A stretch of 64,000 bases of DNA, taken from Actinacidiphila guanduensis (lineage in GTDB: Bacteria; Actinomycetota; Actinomycetes; Streptomycetales; Streptomycetaceae). Shown piece by piece: positions 54,466 to 62,461 of the stretch. Each line of letters opens with the position of its first letter. Position 1 is the stretch's first letter. Both the position numbers and the translations under genes were made by a program. Under the pieces are notes generated by a model that saw only the letters and a program-made list of their open reading frames with translations, was not told the origin of the DNA and did not search any database. The DNA is taken from positions 448,466 to 512,465 of the forward strand of contig NZ_FNIE01000001.1 in NCBI RefSeq assembly GCF_900103985.1. The letters run 5' to 3'.

Positions 54466-54930
54466 ATGGCCAAACGCACGTCCCGCCCCGCCGCCCGCGC
54501 CTCCGCCGGGGTCTCCGCCCACGCAACTGTCACGACTCCCGCGCCGCTCGCACCCGGCGCCCCCTGCCCGTGCGGGCTGCCCGCCGCCTACGGCGAGTGC
54601 TGCGGCGCCCTCCACGCCGGGCGTTCGGCGGCGCCCACCGCCGAGCGGCTCATGCGGTCGCGCTACAGCGCTTTCGCCGTCCGGGACGCGGCCTACCTGC
54701 TGCGCACCTGGGCCCCCGGAACCCGCCCGCCCGCCGTCGACTTCGACCCCCGCCTGCGCTGGACCGGCCTCGACATCCTCGCCACGACGGACGGCACCGC
54801 CTTCCACACGCAGGGCACGGTCTCCTTCGCGGCGCACTACGAGATCGGCGGAGAGCGCGGTGTCCAGCGCGAGGACAGCCGCTTCGTCCGCGTGCAGGGC
54901 TCCTGGCTCTACGTGGACGCGATCTCCTGA
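54466..54930 (+). CDS. YchJ family protein (SEC-C motif)
   Basis: A 154-residue YchJ/UPF0225 protein. The zinc-binding SEC-C motif is CPCGLPAAYGECCG, followed by RLMRSRYSAFAVRDAAYLL and a nuclear-transport-factor-like domain with SFAAHYEI, the usual family order. The first 30 residues are an Ala/Thr-rich leader that is longer than most. ATG 54466. Role unknown; SEC-C motifs usually mediate protein contacts. Confidence 0.88.
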   Translation: MAKRTSRPAARASAGVSAHATVTTPAPLAPGAPCPCGLPAAYGECCGALHAGRSAAPTAERLMRSRYSAFAVRDAAYLLRTWAPGTRPPAVDFDPRLRWTGLDILATTDGTAFHTQGTVSFAAHYEIGGERGVQREDSRFVRVQGSWLYVDAIS

Positions 54931-54963
54931 GCGCCCCGGCGCTGCTGAAGCGGTGACGAAAGC

Positions 54964-55347
54964 TCAGCGCGGTGGCCGAGCGGCGGGGCTGTGGAAGACC
55001 GTGCGCCGCAGGACGGTGAAGCGGACCGCGGTGAAAAGGCACGACGCGGCTGCCTCCACCAGGGTCTCGGAGAGCCTGCCGCAGGAGGGGTTCAGGTGCC
55101 GCCACCCTTCGGTGGCGGCTTCGTTCACCAGGTAGCCGCCGAGGAAGAGCACGCCTGCCACCAGGTGCGCCCGGGCGGGGTGCGCCGGTGAGCGGCGGAA
55201 GGCCAGCCGCCGGTTGGCCTCGGTGTTGAGCAGCGTCGTCGCCAGCAGTGAGACCAGGTTCGCCGCGGCAGTGGGCCACCAGGCGCGCAGCAGCCAGTAG
55301 AGCGCCGGCTGCACGAGCAGCCCCGCCGCGCCGATCGCCAGGAACAC
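54964..55347 (-). CDS. GtrA-like flippase protein
   Basis: A 127-residue four-helix GtrA-family protein: FLAIGAAGLLVQPALYWLL, NLVSLLATTLLNTEANRRLA (the conserved N..NFx..R segment), LVAGVLFLGGYLVNEA, and a C-terminal helix. GtrA proteins help move undecaprenyl-phosphate sugars across the membrane. It begins at GTG 55347, 124 bases after the GT39 stop and on the same strand, so the two probably work together in cell-envelope glycosylation. No strong ribosome site is seen. Confidence 0.78.
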   Translation of the reverse strand: MFLAIGAAGLLVQPALYWLLRAWWPTAAANLVSLLATTLLNTEANRRLAFRRSPAHPARAHLVAGVLFLGGYLVNEAATEGWRHLNPSCGRLSETLVEAAASCLFTAVRFTVLRRTVFHSPAARPPR

Positions 55348-55471
55348 GACCAGTTCGCGAGAAGGCCGCCGCGGCGGGCCGGTGCGCGAGGGCCGCCGCG
55401 CCGGCGGCCCGCCCCGCTGCGCCGCGGGTCCGCCGGCCGCGCCCCCTGCGGGGTGCGGCCCGCCGCCATGG

Positions 55472-57877
55472 TCACGAGGTGGGGTCGCAGCGCAGCAGGG
55501 TGCCCGAGCCGCCGCCGAAGCCGCCGGCCGGGGTGGCGGCGGAGGTCGGCTGCTGCGCGCCGTAGGCGCTCGCGGAGACCTTGGTGCAGTGGCCGGTCAC
55601 CCAGGTGCCGATGGCCGCGGACGCGGTGCCGGTGCCCCCTCTCATGCCCACGCCCCCGCCACTGCCCTCGGTGAGGACGTAGTGCACCTTGCCCTGTCCG
55701 ACCAGGGACTCGAAGGCGGCGAGCGTCGGCTGGTCGGCGCTGCCGGAGAAGCCCCCGATGGGCAGCACCTTCTCCCCGGTGGCCAGGATGTACGGCTCGG
55801 CCTGCCGCCAGCCGACGGTGGCCAGCGGGTACTCGGCGCCGTCCTGGTGGGCCTTCACGTACGCCCACAGCTTGCGCTCGTCGGAGGTCCACGTCGCCTG
55901 GGCGGTCATGCCGCCGCCTCCGGCGCCGGGTCCGCGGCCGGCCTGCGCGCCTTCGCCGCCCCCGCTGCCGCCCGGGGTCGCGCCGCCGGGGAAGCTGCCC
56001 TGGAAGCCGCCGCTTGTGGTGGCCGGCCCGGCCTGGGCATCGAAGGCGCTGCCCCCGTCCGCCGGGTCGAACACCGAGAGCGACCAGGCGGCGCTGCCGG
56101 TGAACGCTGTCGCCAGGCCCACGAGCAGCGCGGCGGTGACGGCCCTGGCACGGGCGCGCCTGGTCAGCCGCCCCGCGACCAGGACGACCACGGCTGCGGC
56201 GGCCGCCAGGAGCGACAGCAGGCGCAGCCAGGGCACGAAGGAGGGTGCCTGCCCCCACAGGTGCCAGGTCCACCAGGCCTGGACGGCGACCACCGCGGGC
56301 AGCGCCCAGGCCGCGCGCCTCCCGGCCCGGTAGGTCCGCCACAGCATCACCGCGCCCGCGCCGCTCAAGGCGGCCAGCGCGGGCGCCAGGGTGGCCATGT
56401 ACGCGGTGTGCGGGATCGAGTCCATGTCGCTGAAGACGGCGCCGACGACGACCAGCCAGGCGCCGAAGGTGACGAACCCGCCGCGCAGGGCGTCCGTGCG
56501 CTCCGCGCGGCGCCGCCACCACAGGCCGAGGACGAGCACCATGAGTGCGAAGGGCAGCAGCCAGCCGATCTGGGGCGCGAAGCGGCCCTCGAAGAGCTTG
56601 GTCCACTTGCTGCTGCCGCCGGGGCCTCCCGGACCGCCGGGGAAGCCGCGGGCGCTCTGGGCGCCTGGGCCGCCCTGGCCGCCAGGGAAGCCGCCGGACC
56701 CCTGCGTGCCGGTCCCGCCGGGCGGCCCGGAGCCGCCGGATGCCTGGGAGCCGCCCGGGGCCGCACCGCTCCCACCGGGCAGGGCGCCGCTCCCGGACGG
56801 CATCCCGCCGGACGGGAAGGACGGCAGGGAGCCGGGACCGTTCGAGCCCTGGGGTCCGGATGCGCCCGAGGAGGAGCCCGGCGAACCGGCGGAGCCCGCC
56901 GCGCCGGGCGGCGCCTCGAACCGCCCTTGCCCGCCCCTCGCTCCCCCGCCGCCCCCGATGCCGGCGGCGGCGCCCTTGATGTGGATGCCGAAGCGGTCCA
57001 GGCCGTTGTAGCCGAAGACCATGGCGACGGCGCTGTTGTTGGTGGACCCGTCCACGTACGGGCGATCCTTCGCCGGGACCACCGTCATCATGACCACCCA
57101 GCTGACCGACACGGCGAAGCAGACCGCTCCGGCGACCAGGACGTGCCGAAGGCGGCGGCCGAAGCGCCCAGGGGCGACCAGCAGGTAGGCCAGGGTGAAG
57201 GCGGGCAGCACCATCCACGCCTGCATCATCTTCATCTGGAAGCCGACGCCGACCCACACCCCGGCCCAGACCAGCGGCCGCAGCCGTCCCTCCAGGACGG
57301 CGACCTGGAAGCGGTCGGCCGCCAGCACCAGGCAGCAGACCAGGGCGCCGTCCTCCATGGGGTGGCCGAACATCGAGGCGCACACCGGGGTCAGGGCGAG
57401 CGTCGCCGCGGCGATGAGCCCCGCGGCCTCCCCCACCCAGCGGCGCACGATCCGGTACATCACCAGGACGGCGACGACGCCCTCGACGCACTGCGGCAGT
57501 GCGACGGACCACTGGTGGAACCCCAGGACGCGGGCGAACAGCGCCTGGACGGCGAAGGAGCCGGGGATCTTGTCCAGCGTGATGGTGGCGCCGGGGTCCA
57601 TGGCGCCGAACAGCCACGCCTTCCAGCTCACCGACATGCTCTTGACGCTGTCGCTGTAGAACATCGCGTAGCCGGCGGTGGCGATGTTCCAGGTGAAGAG
57701 GGCCGCCGCGAAGGCGGCGATGCCCAGGAGGGCGGGTCTGGCCCATCGTGGCTGGTCGTCGGGTGAGCGCCATACCTGCCACCGGCGGCCGCTGAGCCGC
57801 ACGGGGCCCGGCAGGGGGCGGGGCTCCGCGGACAGCCGGGTGACAACCGGTCCGAGGGACTCGGAACTGGACGTCAT
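55472..57877 (-). CDS. GT39-family membrane glycosyltransferase with collagen-like insert
   Basis: An 801-residue ArnT/PMT-like glycosyltransferase with about 11 to 13 membrane helices. The first extracytoplasmic loop has the acidic site in FYSDSVKSMSVSWKAWLFG and MDPGATITLDKIPGSF. Residues ~302-425 are an inserted Gly/Pro/Ser/Gln-rich region with collagen-like triplets (GGPGGPGG, GSGPPGGTGTQG), followed by the remaining helices and a C-terminal domain (YILATGEKVLPIGGFSGS) that is typical of actinobacterial GT39 proteins. It likely transfers a polyprenyl-linked sugar outside the membrane. ATG 57877 has GAAGGAAG 3 bases upstream; an in-frame upstream ATG at 57916 lacks such a site. Confidence 0.88.
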   Translation of the reverse strand: MTSSSESLGPVVTRLSAEPRPLPGPVRLSGRRWQVWRSPDDQPRWARPALLGIAAFAAALFTWNIATAGYAMFYSDSVKSMSVSWKAWLFGAMDPGATITLDKIPGSFAVQALFARVLGFHQWSVALPQCVEGVVAVLVMYRIVRRWVGEAAGLIAAATLALTPVCASMFGHPMEDGALVCCLVLAADRFQVAVLEGRLRPLVWAGVWVGVGFQMKMMQAWMVLPAFTLAYLLVAPGRFGRRLRHVLVAGAVCFAVSVSWVVMMTVVPAKDRPYVDGSTNNSAVAMVFGYNGLDRFGIHIKGAAAGIGGGGGARGGQGRFEAPPGAAGSAGSPGSSSGASGPQGSNGPGSLPSFPSGGMPSGSGALPGGSGAAPGGSQASGGSGPPGGTGTQGSGGFPGGQGGPGAQSARGFPGGPGGPGGSSKWTKLFEGRFAPQIGWLLPFALMVLVLGLWWRRRAERTDALRGGFVTFGAWLVVVGAVFSDMDSIPHTAYMATLAPALAALSGAGAVMLWRTYRAGRRAAWALPAVVAVQAWWTWHLWGQAPSFVPWLRLLSLLAAAAAVVVLVAGRLTRRARARAVTAALLVGLATAFTGSAAWSLSVFDPADGGSAFDAQAGPATTSGGFQGSFPGGATPGGSGGGEGAQAGRGPGAGGGGMTAQATWTSDERKLWAYVKAHQDGAEYPLATVGWRQAEPYILATGEKVLPIGGFSGSADQPTLAAFESLVGQGKVHYVLTEGSGGGVGMRGGTGTASAAIGTWVTGHCTKVSASAYGAQQPTSAATPAGGFGGGSGTLLRCDPTS

Positions 57878-58080
57878 GACTTCCTTCACGGCTGGGAGGG
57901 CAGGCCGGTGAATCACACGGCTCGCACGGGCCTCACCAGTGTCGACAGCGTGGCTGGGTGCACACCCGGAGCAGCCTGTGAATCACATGGGAATCCGCGC
58001 GCAGGCCCTTGCGGCCGCGCCCGTCCTGCGCCCTTCGCGCTGTGTGCCGTGTCCGGCGCCCTGCGGCGGGAAGCCGCTCG

Positions 58081-59424
58081 TCAGGCCACCGGGTGGCGGG
58101 CGTCGTAGCGGATGAAGCTGCGTTGCATGACGCCGATCAGGAGCACCGCGGTGATGCAGGCGATGCCGCCGCCGACGACTGCGGCGGTCGGGGTGAACAG
58201 GTCGGACGCCGAGCCGGCGAGGAAGTCGCCGAGGCGGGGGCCGCCGACCACGACGACCAGGAAGACGCCCTGGAGGCGGCCGCGCATGTCGTCGGGGGCC
58301 GCGGACTGCAGCATGGTGTTGCGGAACACCATGGAGACGGTGTCGGCGCAGCCGGCGAGCGCGAGGAAGAACAGGCCGAGCAGCAGGTTGCGGGTCAGGC
58401 CGAAGACGGCGACGGCCGCGCCCCAGGAGGCAATGGCGATCAGGACCGCAAAGCCCTGCCGGTGGACGCGGCCCAGCCAGCCGGAGAAGACGCTGCCGAG
58501 CATGGCGCCCACGGCGGGCGCCGCGGCGAGCAGGCCGACCGTGCGGGTGCCGCCGCCGAACCACAGGCCCGCGACGGCCGGGAAGAGCACGCGGGGCTGG
58601 GCGAGCACCATGGCGGCGAGGTCGGAGACGAAGGTGGTCCGCAGGTTGGGCCGCGCGCCCAAGTAGCGAAGCCCCTCCATGACCGAGGGCCGGCGCCGTA
58701 CGGCCGGTGCGCCGCCGGGCCTGTCGTCGCCCGGCAGCATGGCGGGCAGCCGCCACATCGCGTACAGGGAGGCGGTGAAGGCGGCGACGTCGATGAGGTA
58801 GGCCGCCTGGTAGCCCCAGAAGCCGACGAAGACGCCGCCGAGCATGGGTCCGGCCATCTGGGAGACGCCGCCGGCCAGGGAGGCGAGGGCGTTGGCCGAG
58901 GGCAGCTGCTCGGACGGCAGCAGGCGCGGGATCATCGAGGAGCGCGCGGGCGAGTTCATCGCGAAGCACACCGCCTGCAGGGCGACGAGCACGTAGAGCG
59001 GCCACACCTGGCGGACGTGGACGATGGCGACGACGGCGAGCGCGGCCGACAGCGCGGTGGCGCCGCTCGCGCTGACCAGGCCGAGCTTGCGCCGGTCCAC
59101 GGCGTCGGCGACGGCCCCGCCGTAGAGCCCGAAGACCACCAGCGGCACCAGGGAGCACAGGCCGACGAGGCCGACGTAGAAGCTGGAGCCGGTGATCGCG
59201 TAGACCTGCAGCGAGACGGCCATGGCGGTCATCTGCTGGCCGACGGCGGAGACGGTGTTGCCGAACCACAGCCGGCGGAAGTCGGCGTGGGCGCGCAGCG
59301 GGGTGATGTCGGCGAGCAGCCGGGAGCGGCGGGGGGCCGCGGCGGCGGGTGTCACGGGTGCGGCAGGTGCGGCCGAGAGGGACGGCCCGGGCTTCGCGCG
59401 GCGGTCTTCTTCGCTGTTGAGCAC
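58081..59424 (-). CDS. MFS exporter (MFS_3/EntS-like)
   Basis: A 447-residue major facilitator with 12 helices. The opening DFRRLWFGNTVSAVGQQMTA is typical of the MFS_3 (EntS/siderophore-exporter-like) group, motif A is YGGAVADAVDRRKLG, and helix-rich blocks GPMLGGVFVGFWGYQAAYLI and MLGSVFSGWLGRVHRQG follow. GTG 59424 is the probable start; there is no clear ribosome site, so translation could be leaderless or from a downstream codon. Exported substrate unknown. A 530-base gap lies upstream. Confidence 0.85.
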   Translation of the reverse strand: MLNSEEDRRAKPGPSLSAAPAAPVTPAAAAPRRSRLLADITPLRAHADFRRLWFGNTVSAVGQQMTAMAVSLQVYAITGSSFYVGLVGLCSLVPLVVFGLYGGAVADAVDRRKLGLVSASGATALSAALAVVAIVHVRQVWPLYVLVALQAVCFAMNSPARSSMIPRLLPSEQLPSANALASLAGGVSQMAGPMLGGVFVGFWGYQAAYLIDVAAFTASLYAMWRLPAMLPGDDRPGGAPAVRRRPSVMEGLRYLGARPNLRTTFVSDLAAMVLAQPRVLFPAVAGLWFGGGTRTVGLLAAAPAVGAMLGSVFSGWLGRVHRQGFAVLIAIASWGAAVAVFGLTRNLLLGLFFLALAGCADTVSMVFRNTMLQSAAPDDMRGRLQGVFLVVVVGGPRLGDFLAGSASDLFTPTAAVVGGGIACITAVLLIGVMQRSFIRYDARHPVA

Positions 59425-59954
59425 GTATGACGGTAGCAACCGGGCCGCACAGCGCCGCAGGGCGGCCCGGTGTGATGATCGCCACGAGCGGGACCCCGGG
59501 CGCTCCGGCGTGCTCCGGGACCGGCGTGCGCGCTGCCCCGTTCGACGGTCGCCCGCCCGGCCGCTTCGTACGTCCATATGGTGGACGCCGGATGGACACC
59601 GTCCTGCGCTGCTCTCGGCCGCCCTGGTGGGCCTGAACAGGCGTACGGGCGGGTGCCGTCGGGGCCGGCCAGGAGCCCGCGGCGCCCCCGGGCGGGGGTG
59701 AATCGGCTGGTGGCGGCGGGCGCGGCGGCTTAGGCTGTGGGGGACGAGGAGGCTCGTGGGGAAGTACCAGGCCCCGGAGCCCGTCCCGGAACCCAGTGCC
59801 CGACTCGGCCACGCTTCCGGCACCCATCAGGCGCCACCGCGTCCGCACCGCCCGAGGATCCCCGGATGACCAAGGAAGACCGACCGGGCCCGCAGGACGC
59901 GCCGCAGCGGCCGCGTCGGGGTGTTCCGGTCCACGCGACGCTAAGGAGTGCGCG
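59425..59954. other. divergent intergenic region
   Basis: About 530 bases without a convincing gene. A short inverted repeat GTCCA-TATGG-TGGAC (59572-59586) is the only structure noticed. Confidence 0.45.
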
Positions 59955-60125
59955 GTGTCAGCAGAGCAGCTCAAGCGCAAGGAGACGGCAGGCGAGCACG
60001 GCGAGCACGCCGTGCTGCTGAAGGAGGAGCGTCCGCTGGACGCATGGGCCCGTTGCGCGCCGATCAGGCTCGCGGGCTACGAGGAGGACCCCTCCGAGAC
60101 CCACATCCTGCGCAGCATCGACTGA
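59955..60125 (+). CDS. small acidic 56-residue protein
   Basis: A 56-codon gene from GTG 59955 with AAGGAG 6 bases upstream. It starts SAEQLKRKETAGEHG, then VLLKEERPLDAWARCAPIRL, and ends EEDPSETHILRSID. Highly charged N-terminal half, one Cys, no signal or membrane segment. No known family is recognised; it has the size and leader/core look of a peptide precursor, but there is no maturation enzyme nearby, so a small regulatory or stress protein is just as likely. Confidence 0.6.
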   Translation: MSAEQLKRKETAGEHGEHAVLLKEERPLDAWARCAPIRLAGYEEDPSETHILRSID

Positions 60126-60486
60126 TCCCTTTCCCGTCCGGCCCCGGCCCGCGCGACCCCGCGTGCGGCTGGGGCCGGATGTGTTCCCGGCCACTCGGAG
60201 GTAACGTCGGGATGTCCGCCGGCTTGCCGCGGCGCTCGGTTTGCTGACGGCGGATCAGCTCGCGCGGCACGGGCGGCAGTCGCCTCCCGGAGCCCTCCGG
60301 CGAGCACGGACCCGCAGGTCGCGGCGGCCCCAGCAGCCCCGGGGACAAGGCGGCTACGGCAACGGCGGGCATCGATGTGACCCGTGTCATGCGCAGATCG
60401 ACGTAAATTCCACGTATATCACGCATGCAGACCGTCAGGGCGGGCATACGCGGCTCGACTTCGCCGAAAACCCGAGGAGTGCGACG
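60126..60486. other. intergenic region
   Basis: About 360 bases ending in an AT-richer patch (near 60395-60425, ACGTAAATTCCACGTATATC) that is probably the promoter of the DUF5133 gene. Confidence 0.45.
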
Positions 60487-60741
60487 ATGTTGATGGCCCA
60501 CCCGACCGTGCTGCGGAAACTGGTGGAGCGCTACCAGGCGCTCAGCGCGCTCGCAGACGAGCCCGGTACCACCGCCGAGGGCGTCCGCCCCGAGGTCCGA
60601 CAGCAGTTGCAGGACACGGTCTACACCCTGTGCGTGTCCACCGGAACGCGCGAGATCGGGGCGGCGCTGGCGGCCGCACGGGCGCACATCGACCAGGCCG
60701 CGTTCGCGCAGGACGCCGCCGCCGGCGAGAGCGCCGCCTGA
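60487..60741 (+). CDS. DUF5133 family protein
   Basis: An 84-residue soluble helical protein. MLMAHPTVLRKLVERYQAL at the start, and LQDTVYTLCVSTGTREIGAAL in the middle, are the DUF5133 signature of small actinomycete proteins of unknown role, often near regulators or secondary-metabolite genes. ATG 60487 has GAGGAG 7 bases upstream; the longer in-frame upstream reading is not conserved. Confidence 0.85.
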   Translation: MLMAHPTVLRKLVERYQALSALADEPGTTAEGVRPEVRQQLQDTVYTLCVSTGTREIGAALAAARAHIDQAAFAQDAAAGESAA

Positions 60742-60939
60742 CCGCCGGCCTGCCGCTCGGACAACGACGTACCGGACGGCCACGGTGCGGCCCCGCGGGG
60801 CGCCCGTCGCCCGGCGCCCCGCCGGCCGCGTACCGCACCACCCACGCACCACCCGGCTCCGCCCGCCGGCACCGAAAAAACCGTAAAACCGGATGCCCGC
60901 GCAGGACGCCTGAGCCACGATGTCCCGTGTGATCCGATC

Positions 60940-61530
60940 ATGACCACCCCCGACGGCCCGGCGCCGGACCCCTCGCGGCCGGGCAGGCCGGGAGATTTGG
61001 GCAAGCCGGGCAAGTACGCCCTCGTGGAGCGCGAGCGCCGGTTCCTGCTGGGCACCGTGCCCCGCTTCCCCGCGGACACCGCCGTCCGCGAGATCACCGA
61101 CCGCTATGTGACGGGCACCCGGCTGCGCCTGCGCCGCTCGCGCCTGCCCGGCGCCGGGGCCGGTGCGCGCACGGAGCTGAAGCTCACCCAGAAGGTCCCC
61201 GCGGCCTCCGGCGGCGCCGTCCAGGGCCTCATCACCACCTTCTACCTGTCGGAGGCCGAGTACGAGGCGCTGCTGGCGCTGCCCGCGCGCGTGCTGCGCA
61301 AGACCCGGCGCAGTCTGCCGCCGCTGGGGGTCGACGTCTTCGAGGGGCCGCTGGCCGGGCTGGTGCTCGCCGAGGCGGAGTTCGAGAGCGACGAGGAGGC
61401 CGCCGCCTTCGCGGTGCCGCCGCTCGCCGTCGCCGAAGTGACCGCCGACCCGCGGTTCACCGGCGGCCGGCTGGCCCGCACCTCGCCGGAGGAACTGCGG
61501 GCGCTGCTCGCTGAGTTCGGGCTGCCGTAG
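60940..61530 (+). CDS. CYTH-domain phosphatase-like protein
   Basis: A 196-residue CYTH (CyaB/thiamine-triphosphatase) domain protein. After a Pro/Gly-rich leader the ExExR signature is VERERRFLL, then ITDRYVTGTRLRLRR, ELKLTQKV and LVLAEAEFESDEE, together forming the triphosphate tunnel with its acidic and basic residues. Related proteins hydrolyse inorganic triphosphate or similar substrates with Mg2+. ATG 60940. No operon partner in the same unit is obvious. Confidence 0.88.
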   Translation: MTTPDGPAPDPSRPGRPGDLGKPGKYALVERERRFLLGTVPRFPADTAVREITDRYVTGTRLRLRRSRLPGAGAGARTELKLTQKVPAASGGAVQGLITTFYLSEAEYEALLALPARVLRKTRRSLPPLGVDVFEGPLAGLVLAEAEFESDEEAAAFAVPPLAVAEVTADPRFTGGRLARTSPEELRALLAEFGLP

Positions 61531-61780
61531 GGTATCGGGCACATCCCCCGGGTCCGGCCGGCACATGGCGGGGTGTGCCGACGCGGCTGCTGCCGACGGG
61601 GGCTCAGGACGGCTGCTGCCAGGGCCGATCTCCTCGTATAGCGGGCCTGCGGCACCGCGGCCACCGGGAGATCACTCGTTGGGATGAAAAGAGCGGCGAG
61701 GATGCCCTGTTCGGGCGCGTCGCGCGTTGTTCCGGATGCGGGCACGCGGCCCGCGAGATCTCCGGAAGGCAGATGAGCGT

Positions 61781-62227
61781 ATGAACAGGATCGCCCGAAA
61801 GGGACTGGTCACCGCGGTGGTCGCGGGCGGGGTGCTCGCTTCCGCGCAGGCCGCGCACGCGGACGCGACCGGTGGCGGGCAGGCGGCCGGCTCCCCCGGA
61901 ATCCTGTCGGGGAACAGCGTGAGCGTCCCCGTGCACGTGCCGGTCAACGCCTGCGGCAACACCGTGGACGCCGCCGGGCTGCTCAACCCGGCGTTCGGCA
62001 ACTCGTGCGCGAACACCAGCACTCCGCCGCCCACCACCCCCGTCGCTCCCCCGCCGCCCGCGCACAAGCCGGTCCCCGCTCCGCCGAACCAGCCCGCGCC
62101 CGTGGCCGCGCCCAGCCTGGCGCACACCGGCGCCGCGGGGGTCGGCTGGGCGGGCGGGGCCGGCGCCGCGCTGGTGCTCGGCGGCGCGGTGCTCTACCGC
62201 AAGGCCCGCCCGGCCGCCCGCCGTTGA
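61781..62227 (+). CDS. long chaplin, LAxTG anchored
   Basis: A 148-residue secreted surface protein. Signal peptide to about residue 28 (AHADA). One chaplin domain at residues 37-79: GSPGILSGNSVSVPVHVPVN, then ACGNTVDAAGLLNPAFGNSC, with the paired Cys at 58 and 76. A Pro-rich spacer leads to LAHTG at 113-117, a hydrophobic helix and a basic tail: a class E sortase signal. Chaplins form amyloid films that coat aerial hyphae; long forms usually have two domains, here there is only one. ATG 61781 with GGAAGG upstream. A strong terminator follows immediately. Confidence 0.9.
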   Translation: MNRIARKGLVTAVVAGGVLASAQAAHADATGGGQAAGSPGILSGNSVSVPVHVPVNACGNTVDAAGLLNPAFGNSCANTSTPPPTTPVAPPPPAHKPVPAPPNQPAPVAAPSLAHTGAAGVGWAGGAGAALVLGGAVLYRKARPAARR

Positions 62228-62229
62228 GC

Positions 62230-62255
62230 CGGTGCCGCCCGCCGGGGCGGCACCG
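62230..62255 (+). terminator. hairpin terminator of the chaplin gene
   Basis: An 11-bp perfect stem (CGGTGCCGCCC, loop GCCG, GGGCGGCACCG) starting 2 bases after the stop codon. Confidence 0.8.
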
Positions 62256-62461
62256 CTCCCCTCGTCGCGGAAAGAACGTCGCGCGGAGAACGCCGCAGGA
62301 AGGACGCCACAGGGCCGGGTAGCGCGGGGCACCCGGCCTCTAAGGTGTATGCGCGCACATGAAGGCGCGGGTGCTTCAGCGCCGAAGCACACCGCCCGTG
62401 CCGCGCCGCCGGCCCGACCATCGCCGGCCCGCCGCGACAACGCGATACGAGGAGCCCCGCA

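Noticed and set aside
59572..59586. GTCCA-TATGG-TGGAC as an operator
   Set aside because: Five-base arms are too short and the site is far from either start codon.
59955..60125. Lanthipeptide or lasso precursor
   Set aside because: Only one Cys, no known recognition motif, and no modification enzyme nearby; the ABC gene at 62462 lacks a peptidase domain.
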